64,000 nucleotides of DNA from Siphonodentalium dalli (lineage: Eukaryota > Mollusca > Scaphopoda > Gadilida > Siphonodentaliidae): NCBI GenBank assembly GCA_032622095.1, contig CP136065.1, positions 99,391,343-99,455,342 of the forward strand. The letters run 5' to 3'. The notes under the pieces were generated by a model, which saw only the letters and a program-made list of their open reading frames with translations, was not told the origin of the DNA and made no database searches. Positions 24,339 to 39,400 of this stretch are shown piece after piece (within the stretch, counting starts at the first letter, position 1; every line of letters starts with the position of its first letter). The position numbers and the translations under genes are program-made.

Positions 24339-24465
24339 ATGTTTGGAAATATTTATAAAGTTGGAGCCGTCATTGTTTCTGTGGGATGCATGTTCCCATT
24401 TGTGACTTGCTCTATCTTTTCTTCAAAAGACTGGACCCAAGACGAATCAGAGGAATTTCATTATG
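24339..24465 (+). CDS. TMEM130-like, exon 1 (signal peptide)
   Basis: ATG at 24339, 127 nt, donor TATG|GTAATT, phase 1 out. It encodes a hydrophobic leader (VGAVIVSVGCMFPFVTC) followed by an acidic stretch (DWTQDESEEFHYG). A genuine ATG followed by a signal peptide, with a downstream exon that joins in frame, supports the start. Confidence 0.75.
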
Positions 24466-27400
24466 GTAATTTTTATAGTAAAATTTCAGTCACAACCATG
24501 CATGCCCTCCTCCCATCCAAGGATGCATGGGAGTGTGTCTAAATGTTGTTGAGTTTTTATTGGTTGGAGCCTTGTGACAATTACCCCATATAGCATTTGC
24601 TGTACATGTACCTAGGCCTGTATGTTGAAACTCCTGATAATTGCATGACCATTTGACTGCATCACGATGGTTCATCTAATAACCTTATGTTTCTGATCAT
24701 TATTAGAATGCTCGAATTATATTCCAATATAAATTGTTAAACGATGTAAGTTTTGGAGCATGACGTTGACGTTTTAGTCACATACGCGATTATGTCATAT
24801 TTTGCGCCATATAAAGCATGGAATTAGAAAAGCTGGCTACGAATGTGATCGCCGGTGAAAAGCTGGCTATGGTACATTTGTTTTGTGATCTAATTAAAAA
24901 GCTGGCTATGAATGTGACACTGCAGACCCCGTCGGCTTTACTTTGGGAGATTTAGTGTGGGTCTACATGTATAAAACTTATTATAACTTTCACAGTTATT
25001 TTTCATACCTTATCCACATACATGTACAGCATGTATATCAGGGATGTTGACTCTTTCCCGAATGTAAAAACCATTTGTAATTATAATACTCCTTGTACAT
25101 ATGTATTTATATTGATTTAAAGTCAGATTGTGTATCTCTTCCCAGCAAGAGTTATATTCCGTAGATTCCAGGTAACATAATAATAGTGGACACCGGTATG
25201 GATCAAGGACATCTGCATTTAGTTTCTGCGGATAAGTTTCTATCAATTAATATAGATTTTCTTCAGAATTTTTCTCAAACTATAACTTACTACATGTACT
25301 GTAAAATTATACTGGGAAAGGGGCTATTTTTATAACAGAAATCTCTTTGTAACTTTTGGAGCATACAAAGATAACTCTATGTGTGTATTGTTACCCTGTA
25401 ACATCCTCCATTATGTAAAATGTCATTTCAGCTGAGATTTTTCTGTGAACTGGAATCGGCTGCATCGGAGATAAACCACTTTCTTATGCCTTTATAGACA
25501 CATACATGTAATATGCCTGAGTACCCATGCAGTCATAATTAAGTTTTATCCATGTTTTAATCACAAAAAAGCTGTTTGTTCTTTGCTTCCCTAAGTGCAT
25601 GTACATGTAAATGACTAATTGAACCAGGTTGCCCCCAGTTAACCTCTTCGCTGCTAAATGACGTTATGACGTCGTGTGCTGGGCTGTTGACGTTATTGGC
25701 ATTTTCCAATGGGAAAATATAGCGGGAATGTCACAAGAACCATACAATCGTGGGACATCATACACTTTTTGAAATGTAGAGATACAGTTATTCCGATGCA
25801 CTAATCTCTGAGTTACAGTTATGTATAATGGCCTACTTCTAGTGTGCTGAAGTAGGTCCATAGTACCTACGGACCATATAGCACACAGCGTGCACTTTTA
25901 CGTCCGTAATAGTTACGGACGTCATAGCAGCGAAGAGGTTAAACAGCATTTCAGTTAGACTTTATACAAGGCATGTACGTAATCATCAACTGGTAAGAAA
26001 TTGTAATTGTACAGTGTATCAATCAGTAGTTAAGGAATATAACTGGGGTTTCTTTACCACATTTAATTGAGGTGCCATATCCCTCACAGAACCGTTAACT
26101 GCAGTGCAGTTATGGTTTTACCTCAGTCATTAACAGCATAATAACCCCGGTTACTGGGTTAATTAATCAGCGCAGTCTAGTACATGACTACAGGTTGTGA
26201 AATAAGGTTTTATTATGTTGTTGTTGTTGTAATTGTGGCCCGGAAGAGATACCGGGTATGCAATCTTTGAACTGTTTTACACATAAATTTACATTTGTAA
26301 TTTGAGTAGATGGTGTATGTTCCTTTCTCCATTCCATGCAGGCATCTGATGACTAGTGATAAGATGCATATATAATTATACTGGAGTTATGAATGGGCTC
26401 TTGAATTGCATAATACTTATTTGATGTTAGAGAGTAAATCAGACTTTAGCATTTATGACTTCTCCATGATATTAACAGTCCATTTCTCTCTAATAATTTA
26501 ATAGGGAGAAGTATAGTAGTCGTGATATCAGGTTTTTAAAAGTCGTGATATCAGCTTTTAAAAAATATTATGTTGTTGTTGTAATTGTGGCCCAGAAGAG
26601 ATACACAATCTTTGGAGTTTTTTCTTATTCTGTTTTACACATAAATTTACGTTCTTAAGGCAAATAAATAATACCTGTGTTTAGGGTTACATGGTCCAAA
26701 ATAATTAGGGTAGGTAGGTAGGGAATTGTTTTTTTTTTTAACAAATATTTTTATTCTGAATTCCATTGGGTCATTGACAATTCAATCTACTGGTAGAAAG
26801 CTTCATAATTCAGATTAATTGAAAGATTCAATACTAAAAATTGTTAATCTTCAATTAATCATAGCACTAGACTAACAAAACTTCTAAATCTTTTTTATAG
26901 GAGAGGTTTGAAATGGGTAAGATACCTTTCGATGCCCTTCCAACTGATAAACAAAAATATCTGTGTCTACAGTCCAATAAAAAGTTTTGGGTTGGCACCT
27001 TTTTCTAGGGTAGGTACATGTAGGGAAACCCTAAACACAGGTATTTTTTTTTTGGCCTAATCTGACTCTCTGAGTACATGGTGTACATGTACGTTCCTTT
27101 CTCTATTCCAGGTAACTTAACTCTGGAATTGACTAGCACTTCACCATGTGTACTTGACTCGACAGTTAGTTTTCATGCACTTCTTGCCAATAAGACCACT
27201 GTGGCAGACGTTGGATTATTCAATTATATTTGGAAAAATACAGCAAATCACATTATACTTACAACCACAGATGACTTTGATGCCAACTTGACAAGGAATT
27301 TCCCTAGTGAATCAGTCGATTCTGGAGTATTTCTAATGGACGTCAAGGTTTATCCATCACAGTGTGAACGTTGTGCTATGATCAGTGAATCATCTGTTGT

Positions 27401-30400
27401 TTTCACCCTTACAGGTAAATAGTTTATAATAGAATATATTCTTTGAGATGTAAAACATGTTTATTTTACCTACCAATATCATTAGCCAGTCCAGGCGATA
27501 TTCAGGTTATCGTTTTCAGGACCATGGCAGAATCTACATTAGGGTCAATATTAAAATGATTGTGAACTTGTCACATTTTGATAATAAGCTTATTAACGCC
27601 ATGGCAACATGTGGACTCTAACATGCCGCAGCATTAAATTTGCTGTCAGACATTCTTCGTTATTTTGAGTGCTGATTTTCTCAAGTTATTATCCAAGCAA
27701 AACATTAAAATATCAAGTTTGATACAACCAAAGCCACATGTACTTGGGCTTGTCTTTGGAAAATCGAGCAAAAAAGTAAAAGTAAAATTAAAAATGAGCA
27801 TTCCACTTTATCACATGCATCTCTAATGGCATAATACATGCACTATGCTTGTTTTTCTTAACAACAAACCCCTGTGACATGTACAGTACATGGCATACCC
27901 GGTACGCATCAATTTAAAGATGCATACTCCGAATGAACGCTCCCAAATTACTATTTCTTTGGCTTCGGGGGTAATAAATATTTGATTCGAGTCGAGGAAC
28001 CCACCCATTAACCCTTTGAATGCCAGGGGCCGATCTCATCGGCCCTAAACCTACAAAATAAGTCTGTTAATGAATATAAGAATAAATTATTAAAATTGTA
28101 AAAAACAAAAACATTGTTAGGCCAATGCATTCTCTTATATATGCGAGGCGACCTATACTCGCATATATAAGAGAATGCATTGGCACAGGGTATATGGGTT
28201 GATACAAAAATCGACCTGGCACTCAAAGGGTTAAAGCTCAGAGTGATCAGATATAAATTTTTTAAATTTGTTATTTCCCGAGATATGTAATTTTTGGCAG
28301 CCTGGCGAATATTCGTCAAGTTTTGGGTTTTAGATAATTGACAATTCAGCCAAATTTCGTTGAACAAAATTTTGGGCAATTTTATACTACTGGTTTTCTG
28401 ATAACTGAAGCGGCATTTAAAAAAAATGTTGTTGTTGTAATCTGATAATATGGGGACCATCGAATTGGATTGAGTACCTTTAATACATGTAAATGTTTTA
28501 AGGCTGGTTTGAGAAAAGGGATATCAAAACATCCAACTGAACTTAGAGTTAGTTTCAGTCTGATCTTAATCTGATACAGGGAATACCCGTACATGTTCAT
28601 GTATGAAAACATAACTATACATAGATGATTAATGACCAAACTCGTCAATACTGTATACAGTTACATGTAACATGGAAATCAGTACTGTTTCATATGCTTT
28701 CATTTGCCATAAGTTCTTTCTTGACTTTCTTTGGCATATAAATTCTTAAGATTATATAAGATTATGTCACATATAATTTTTCTTCCTATTTTTATCTCTG
28801 GATCGTGACAAAAGCAACCATTATTTGGTATAATTTGGTATAACCCTTTCAAGATGGGAGATGCGTTGGTGCATCATTAAAGGACATAGGGAGCCTCACA
28901 AATATACCTGTAAGAGAATGCATGGCTTACAAGGTCAAGGTAAATATTGTTAGGCCAATGAATGGGTTTTCGCAAAATTTCAGGAAACTCCAGTAATGGA
29001 AGGGTTAATATCCACCAGATTATCTGTCATCAGAAGTGCATTTACACAGAAATTATTGTCTGTCAAACGCGAACACACCATCTCCATAATATTGCTAGTG
29101 CTTGGTATTTGTGAGGAAAACCACAAAGTGGCAGGAAATGTGAGTCATTGTCACATACATGTACCGGTACAAGTAGTTCCCTCGTGACCATTGAACATCA
29201 GGACGCATACGTGTATACCAGTAGGGCAGCTATTGGGGTTATTTTATACTTGTACATAAATGTATGAAGGCTAATCTGTGAAAATAATTTGCCATCATGA
29301 TCACTTACATTGTACATGCACTTAAAATTCATTTCCTCTTGCCATGCTCACTGATTTAATGTTGCAATGATCCATTATCAGTACATTATGCAAATGAAAT
29401 GATTTATAATAAGTTTAGTCATATACCATATTATTCCATATGTATTACATGTATGGTCAAGATCACACTGGACCCGTTATTGTGTATACTCACTATACTG
29501 CAACGATTAAAATTAACCTATCCAGTTGAAACAGCTCTTGTCTTTCAGATACTACAGTACCGGGGGTAGCATGCAGTCATTTTCAGTTAAAACGCATATC
29601 GCTTTATCAAATATTTCAGTTATTAGAATAAGATATCAATTTCCCAAACAATTTTCAATAGATGTAATTTTTCTCATATGTTGTACCATACATTTACATA
29701 AATCCAAATTCCTCTTATTTCCTTAAGTGTATTGACGAAATACTATTTACTCAAAATGTACTTACTAGTATTTCACAAAGTGAATGCTTTTTATGTGTAC
29801 CCATACCATAGTATGGTACACATAGTGTCAACATCCAGATTGGCCACTCATCGTTTGTCCGTGATGGTCCGTCCATCCGTCTGTCTAACCGTAGATACTT
29901 TGTGCATGGTGCATTAATTCTCGAAACCAAATTTTGTATATGAGTTTCTCAGCCCAAAATACAGATCGAGTTTGAATATGGGTTCCATCCAAGTTTTTTT
30001 TATGAAGTTGTGGCCCTTTTGTGATTTAGAATTCACACAATAACTCAAACATATTTGATCTGATCGGAACCAACTTTGGTATGTGAGTTTGTCGGCCTAA
30101 AATACAGATCGATTTGAATAATGATTTGATCAGATTTTGTTTTACGGAGTTATGGCTCTTTTTCAAATTTAAAAAACAAATATTTTTTTATTTTTGAATT
30201 GTTTTAACCACCACTTAGCCAGGTGAATTTATTTAACTAGACCAGTGGAGATCTAGGTCCTTGGATGTTTGCACTTACATTGGATCAAGCAGGGCAGAGA
30301 CACATGTAGTTGATTCAACTCCTTTTACCCATTCCATGTTTTTTAACCTTTTCCATTATTAAATAACTATGTTATTTCCATATCTCACATGACAGTTTGC

Positions 30401-33400
30401 AACAACATAAATAGAACTGCTTACACTATGATAGTGGTGACAGGCTCTATTGTTTAGATGTTATATTAACCCTCCTATTTTGACCCATTATTGTTACAGC
30501 TGCATATATACTTAAAGTAATTGACCACCGCTAACTTGGTTTCACCCCTGTAATAGTGTGGTATTATACCGCAGTAACCTCCAACACCACAATAAGGTTA
30601 CCGCTTCAACACTGCGTATACCGCAGTTATTATTGATGCATGCGGTCCCGGTTCGCAGGCATGAAATTAAATGCAGTGATTCTCCTTATATCTGTGGAAC
30701 TTAAAGGCATGGATGGCCTTCATTACAGGTTATAATTTAGAAATTATGAAAATTTTCCCAAGAATATACTGATAGCATAGAATAATGATCACATGAGTGC
30801 GTTATATCCACAAAACACACTTTTTGTGAGCCGAGCGTTTGTTTATGTAGAGCACGTAAGTAGTGAGCGATAAGCATAACTGTGGCGATTGTTTAGGAGA
30901 GCGATTCATGGTGACCCATTCAACACCAAAATCTTGCGAGGTGAAGATTAGCGATAGCTATACTGGTATGTTGTATACTTGGTGGCACTTCTAACAAAAG
31001 TTCAATTACTGTGGTCTCCTCGGTGTTGAGTGTTTTGCTTATCGCATACTCTTTACATACTGTTTGTTTACATAACATGGCGTTTGATTTATACATAACA
31101 CAGAGTACTAACATGACAATAACATGCCACAATTTACGCAATATTTATGATTGGAATAAGAAGGAAGTATGTCTATAATATAATATTATTTCTGTTTACG
31201 GCGGTTTTAATAAATGTGACTATCTTAACAGCAATTCCCACTGCCAACGTTTACGTTTCTTTAACAAGATGCTCATGGACATTTATTTTCTTCAACTTTT
31301 GGTGTGACGACCCGCTAATAGTTTAGTTTAAATATATTTATTTGTATAATTTTAATAACACATATAGGAAATGATACATACATTTTTATAGACAATGAGA
31401 TTGGAGGACAAGTGCTTATGAGTACCTCCTCTCCCACTAATAGACCATGGTGTCATAACCGAACGTTACCGTAACTCCACCACAGTGACCGCTGTTGATC
31501 CCTGGTCATTACCGGGGTATCACCCTGTTTTTCAAGTCAATTACTTTGATTATACATGTAGTGGTATGTACATGCACTAGTACATAATGTCTGTAATAAT
31601 TTTTTCATAACACTATACATGTACTCTATAATTCAACATCAAAACTCTAGATTATGATTCTGATCATAGCAATTTACTATAACCAAAGGATGGGTTAAAC
31701 ATCTGCCAATCGTGTTCTCGTTTGTTTAACCTGTACTCTGATATTAGGGTTCGATAAATAATGTACATGTACCATACCATATCATAATTTTATTTTTATT
31801 TTTATTTTAAGCAGGTGAAGAAATGGAACTTGTGTAAACTATTGAGTTGATAAATTTTTGTTTCTACCCTTACATGTATCAGAGATACTTTCTAAGCCAA
31901 TGAAACTCCAGTTGTATGCGAATTACATGTACATACCATTATTTTCTTCCCATTTTCACTTTAAGAGCAAAATAAAATAAATACTTAAGTTTTTAAAATG
32001 TATTAATGGAGCATTTAACTTTGCTCCAGATAAAAAAATTTGCTTTGATTTCGTTGATAGAAAACTTGTCTAGTAGCCTTATCAATAGACAGATTACCAG
32101 TAGCAATCCCGATACTTATTGTATTATACGATAGTATTGTCTCGATACTTCATAGACCTAAAATAAAATTGTGATGATTCCGGTAACCCACCCATCCCTA
32201 ATTCAGACCACCACCCTACTAACTTTCCTGACCCTCCTATTAAACATTTTAAAAGTGAAGTAATAACCAAGCTCTGATTTCTTGTCAGATTATTATTAGT
32301 CGGTCTCACAACTGGGCTCTTTAGGGAATATCCAACCACTTTCTGTTTGATACTGATTCTAGAGTACTTTTCGATGAGGAATTCAGTGGTGCCGACCGAT
32401 TTTTGATAAAAGGGGCCCAAATTCCATTTTTAAGGGCCTGAACCCCAATTTTGGGGTTCAGCCCTTTTTTCTCAAAGTTGAGCCCCCAATTAGAATTTTA
32501 ACGACCTATATGCATTAATGCCACATAGAGGTATCATTTCTGATATTTTCTATAGCATTATAAGATGGGATTGACCTTCAAGGAGCTCTTGACCCTGAAA
32601 ATCTAAAATGGCCGACTTCAAAATTAGCAAAAATTTAGCAAAGTCAAGAATAATTAAAATAGTGCAACATATAGAATTTTTTTTCATCTTTAAAGTATCA
32701 GTACATTGTGCTTCCACTCATGAGTGCTCAACAATGTTTTGGATGGAATGTATTGGCCGTAGAATGAAAAACTGACAATTTCTCAATAACCAAGATTTTG
32801 ACAAAACCATAAATTTTATAGTAATTGATTAGTAGTGCAAACACTGCTGCAAACAAGGGTAGCTAATGATATGATATGAATAAATACTTGTATTTATGAG
32901 TAGTTCATCCTTTTTATATTGATTTCACGGCCTTTGATATGTGATGGCTGACAAAATGGCTATAGATGGGATGACATATCACATTTTTTATCATTGTAAA
33001 TGAGTGCAATGTGGCATTTCATTTAAACTATAGCTAACAGGAGAACAGTATGTCTTTTATGGTTCTAATGTTGAATTGCATTTTAGTTTGAAATTTATTT
33101 TAATAAGTAAGGGTTATAGAACATAGTTCTTTACCAGAATCAATTGAGTCGAAGACGAGATTTATTCTAGTAAAGAACTATCCACATGCTCTGACCAACT
33201 TAGAGGGATTAGCTGGAAATCGCTTCTGAACATGTGTTGACCCCGACACACAATGCCCTTCCAGACTTTGAACATTCCTTGGAAATTGATGTGCTTTATA
33301 AAAAATCAGGTAATCAACTGAAATGTACAGATTGAATATGGTTTTCAAAATTTGTTGACAACATTTAGCAGCTGATCTGATTTAAGTGACCAAGCTATGG

Positions 33401-36400
33401 AACATGCTAAACACTTTTGCTAAATGGAATGACCAACTGTTTGCTTCATGCAGCAACCACAAGTTGCGATCTTAAAATGGGTATTTTATCTGTGCATAGT
33501 AAAAACATGTTGTAATTAGACGAGAGATGACCATATATCCCAGTATATATTTCAGAAGTAATCAATTCTTCCAAAATGGCTATGACAACTCATCTCACAA
33601 AAAGATTTAGGAAATGATGGAATCATCACTATTCGATCAATAGTAGAATGAGCCTTTGTCAGTCCCACATTAATTTTGATTGGCCATGATAGTTGCAGCA
33701 CTTGCAGGTTGAAGAAGACGAGGGTCTATAATTTCACTAACATAATTCTTCATAATAGCTAAAAGCCCTCATAACTTACCATTATAAAGATATTTTCATT
33801 TTCAATACCACCCCAGGTTAAGTGGTCCTGCTAATTTTATATCATGCTGATGGGTACTGCTGGATTGCTATGATGTTTGTAGGTCAAAGCGATTGTGTTA
33901 TTTTACCTAAAGTTGGTAATTTTTTCATTGTTTGGCTAATCCGAGCGATTTGTGCAAAAGCCAGAGTCTGTATGAAACATTCAAGAACATATGTATTTAA
34001 AAATATTTAGTAATGTGTACGTTGATGTTTGGTAAACAACAGGAATAGTCATCTCAATTATGGCCAGTTTGTGACAACCAGCGGCCATTATTAAAATATA
34101 CATGTTTTTTAATGTTTTCTACATGTAGTGGCTTATCCTCGATTTGTTCAGATCACTTTGCTCTACCAGAGTATCATAGCAAATTTATTAGCATCATCAC
34201 TCAACTTCGGACAAATACTGCCATATGAATATATTGTGACATATAGGGCAGTGTATAATAATGGCTGAGTCTTTTTTAACTATAATTCTAGTACGGTTGT
34301 TGAAAACCTACACAATACTGTCTTGGTCTGATAAGAGTCATGTTTATTTAGGAGTATGGACATGCAGTCCACCATCTCATGAAAAGTTAATGGGCTCTGC
34401 ACTAGTAACATCTGGGCTCCTGGGACCCACTAATATTGACAAATGCAACACAAATGAAAAATACATAGTAACTTTACTCAAACATAGATTATAACCTGAC
34501 AATCATAGTGTTAGAATCAGTCTACATGTATATGTAGGCATGGCCATAGCATGTTTTTTGAAAGACTACAGAGTGCAGACCATAAATTTTACTAGAATAT
34601 AGTTACTGCATGTACATCACACAACTAAAGCAACTGACACATGTACTTGCATGGTACACAATATATGATATATATATATATATCTCTCCTGTGCCTGTAA
34701 CATCAAACCAAACCGTTTACAGCTGTACTTCAAAAAATAAAAGTCAATTTAAAGGGACAAAATGAGAAATAAAATTGAGCAAATATAATGGAGATCTATA
34801 TTGCATTACAACATCTACAGATCTGCAAAAACATCTGACAAAATATGGTGTATGACTTTTTGTTTATTAGTCACTGACTTCCATGTCTTGTATGTGTTTT
34901 TTTCTCATGGCCAGTCTGGTATCATAAAATGAAGTTTTTCTGGTTCAGCAAACCAGTTTCAAATGGGCTCTACTTTATCGAATTTAACAGCATTAAATAG
35001 TTAATAGTAATGTGATCATTTTCGCTTGATAAGTTGAAATATGAGACAGTATTGCATAGCATGGCTACCTGCAGAATGTAGATTTGTCTGGTATGAATTA
35101 ATATCTGCATATCAACTGATGCTTGTATTTTTCTTCTAACTCTCTCTGAACTCACAATACAACAGGATTGCGTTCTGAATTTCAAGCCCATAAAGCGAGA
35201 CACTTTAGAATCAAGCTTGCCAAATAAGTCTTCAGGAACCTCACATGAACTCACTCAGTTGAACACAAGGAACAATTGTCAAGTTGGAAAATATTCTTTA
35301 TGTATGGAAGCCCTGTATTTTTAATGTGTAGATTTGACTGGACTAAAGCCCTTATACAATAATCTGAAGGATTATTTTCAATCTTTATTACTGGACATCA
35401 CACAAATAACCAATAGACATACATTTATTAGTTTTGAACAGGACAATATCTTTTAATAGTAGAACCTTTATTCAAAATGGCGGTGATGACATGTGGCCAA
35501 TCAAAATTGCTGTGGGACTGTTAAAGACACAATCTGCTCGACTACCAAATCACACTGATTTATCAAATTGTAGTAACTCAACATTTACTAAACCTACTTG
35601 TGGGCTGAGTATAATTCAATTCAACATTAGAGTACCATAAATACATTCTTTTCTCCCATAAAATTAAAGAAAAAAAACCACATTGAACTCATTTATAATG
35701 ATAATGTGATATATGTCATCCCATTTATAACCATTTTGGCAGCCATCTAACATCAAAGGCCATGAAATCTAGTTAGCAAAGGATGAACTACTCACAACTA
35801 CATGTATTCATTCAAATTATATCACTAGGTAACCTTATTGCAGGAGTTTTAGGTCCTTAAAAATGGAATTTGGGCCCCTTTTATCAAAAATCGGTCGGCA
35901 CCAATGAATTCCTCATCGAAAAGTACTCTAGAATCAGTATCAAACAGAAAGTGTTTGGATATTCCCTAAAGAGCCCAGTTGTGAGACCGACTATATATCT
36001 CTGATAAATTCAAAATTGTTAGCAAATTTCTTTGACTTACATCTTTAAATACCCTGATAGACAACATATTTCCTGTTACTTTTGTTGAGCTTCGAATAGC
36101 TTGGAATTTTTGGATTAAACCTGACAAATTTTTAAGGCATAAATTGATATTCAGAAAAATACCTACATGTACATGTAGGCTATGAGGTAACTTTTGATCA
36201 ATTATCAAAAACTTTATTTGTGAATTCAATCCTCCATCTATTAAACTTTTAGAGGAACCTACAAAATTATCCCAATATGGGCTTAACACAGTATTGTCCA
36301 GATCACATAAAAAGAAACAAATAGATTACAAAATAATGCCCTCCATTATCCTTTCCAATATCTAAGTAATGTGCCATATTGTTTTATTTATTGTTATAGG

Positions 36401-39400
36401 CATATATTTAGATCATGCCATCAATCTCTACTCTGGCTAGAGATCATACTCCACCAGTACAAAACCTGGGAACTTTTTGAAGTTTTGACAGGTAACCTTA
36501 TCGAGTCGAAAAGATAACGCAGGGAATATATTTCTTGGTTATTGCCCATTCATTAATATGTACATGTTCTTCACTGTATGTGAAGGTCCCAACTAAAAAA
36601 AAAACGATTTAAGTGACTTTGTGAACGATTTTGCTTTACGTCCTTTACAATTATGGAATTCCTCCTCGGTTATTAATTCTATGTTAATTGCGATATCAGC
36701 TCACAAAAGTCAATGAAAAGCATACAATTTCGATGTTGGGGCCTTCACCTACAGTGAAGGACATTATCAAGGAATAGGTCATAACTAAGAAATATATTCC
36801 CTGCGTTAGTTTTTCGACTTTATAAGGTTCCCTGTCAAAACTTCAAAAAGTTCCAAGGTTTTGTACTGTTGGAATATGGTCTCTACTCTGGCTATAAATG
36901 CCCGTAGAGATTCATGGCATCATCTACATGTAGGTGTATATTAAGAATGATTTTAGCCAATATACCAGTATATCGGGACTCCGGTAGATGTTTCAAAAAT
37001 AAAACTCAATTTTTATTTTATTAATTTCCACTCGCCCACTCAAGCCCACTCCTAATTTGTATATCTTCGTTACCGGAAACAGACATATATTTTGTTAGGC
37101 CTAACAATCATTTGTTATGATATATCCATCATGCCGTTGACGTTCTTTATCAAGTACTATAACAATAATACTCAAGTACAATAAGTAGTTTATCAGTGAT
37201 CACATTCTTATCCATCCCAACCCACATTTATATATAACCATGTGCCTTGTTCATGATGTATGGTACGTACCGGTACATCAATATATCGGTCACTCTCAGT
37301 TATTGGTGACATATGATTGTGTCATTCAGTTAAAAATATGAACTGTAGACATACTAGTACTATACATGTAATCTTATCTTATTGATCATGGGATAGCCTC
37401 AGGTCAAAGGGTATTAAATGAATTTGCCACTAATTAATTTGTTTTTATCTGATCTTGAGTTGACCTTGTGTCAGTATAATAATAGATCATTTACACATTG
37501 TTCAAACCTCATTATAATTAATTGATTGTAAATTGTATATATACTGATTAATTTGTTTTTATCTGATCATGTGTTGACCTTGTGTCAGTATACCAATAGA
37601 TCATTTACAAGTGTTTTAATCCTCATTATAATTAATTGATTGTAAATTGTATATATACTGATTAATTTGTTTTTATCTGATCATGAGTTGGCCTTGTGTC
37701 AGTATACCAATAGATCATTTATAAGTGTTTTAAACCTCATTATAATAAATTGATTGTGCATTGTATATTTAAAAAAACACTACATGTACATGTATTGTCT
37801 TCAATCTGATAATGAATTACATGTATTAATACTGTACTGCCCTAAATAAATGACTCATCAAATCGTGGTTGCACCCCAGTTAGACCACATATCGGTTAGA
37901 CTTGAAACGCAGTTAAAAACCACCTGATATGAAATGGTAACTTCCAGTACAATTGCGGCTCAAACAAATTTATATATGTCATAGTCAGCTGTTAGTTATG
38001 TACAGTGTATCGGCAGTCAAGGATTATACTCATGTAATCAGGGTTTTTTTCCACATTTAATTGCGGTGCCACAGCCATTACAAAACTGTTAACTGCGGTG
38101 CAGTTATGGTTTGACCACAGTTATACATGTAAATGCATAATAATCCCAGTTTAAATACTGGGTCAATTACTTAGGGCAGAACAGTATATACATTATACTA
38201 AGCGAACAGAGCCCCATGTTCTTATTAAGTGCATAAAATATCAAATAATGTTTGTGTAATTTCATAAATGTACCTTAAGTATGGAAAGTCACACCAGAAC
38301 CAAAGAACTATTTCGCACAATGGTGTGCTTTGTTTCTATGATTATTTTATCAAAACAAATGTCTAAACTTACATGGACAACAACATGCATGGCAAACATC
38401 AGTCAAGTCAAACACAAGAGTTCTAATTGGCTGCTAATTTGCTGAGTAGTATGGCTAAATCACCGATAAGACCTACCACTATAAATCTCTGTTATGTCAA
38501 TATGTTTTACGTGAGGGAATTGTTCTTAAAGCTCATAGGACATTTGAATTTGGGGGGGGGGGGGGGGTCAAATTCGCCATTGTGGCTGGAAATATCTGTG
38601 TTAATATAGAAAACCACAATGGTGAGAGATTGAGCGTTAAAGTTCTCTAACCTCTTTACTGCTGAATGACATCTTGAGGTAATGAATGGTGTTATGTGGG
38701 CCATTGACGTTATAGTCATTTTGCAGTGGAAGAAATAAGATTGTTGTGAAAACCTAAAATTAACTTCCTGCAAAGGCTATGACATCACACACTGTATCAA
38801 ATGTTGAGATATATTTACTGGTTCTGATGTTTAATTTTCTTATCAGTACCCTGTAGTTTGTTATGAATGATAGCCAACTGCTACATGTAGTACATGTATG
38901 CTAAAGTAAAGTACTAGTACATATAAGTCTGTTCTTGGTATGAAAAGGAGGCGACTGTTAAAAGTCCTTCTTGTTAATGCCCCATGGTTGGAGGGTGCGG
39001 AGAGTGAAGATCCACTCAATTTCTCTTTCTTTGCGAGCAATAGTACTGCGTTCAGATCAGATTGTCACCGGAAGTGACACTGGTGAAAGAGAAGCTAGAG
39101 GCCATATCCGGCTGGTTGAGATGTTGGTAAGATAAAAGTAAATGCGAGGGTGAACCTCCAGGGAGGCTCTCAATCAGCGGGATATCCTTATAAAATGGTC
39201 TAGCGCTTTCGATATTGGTATATCTTCGTCAGGACCAGGATGGTGTGGAAAGATGTGGATGATGCCCGTCCTTTTATACTCTGTGCTAGTAGAGCGATGA
39301 TTTGATTGGTCAAAATCCAAGGGTCAGGAGGTTGTGGGCCTCTGTAGGTCAGAAGGTTGAATGCGGGTACAAATTGCGGGTATATGTTTGCCCGATAAGC

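Larger units (their letters stand above)
25010..26680. repeat. Diverged dispersed repeat, related to 58440-59480
   Basis: Shared phrases in the same order: atcaaggacatctg, ggctatttt...aacagaaatct, tcggctgcatc, tttatagacac, and gttgtaattgtggcccagaagagata (the last twice here, near 26225 and 26575). Several MITEs have inserted. In intron 1 of the TMEM130-like gene. Confidence 0.5.
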
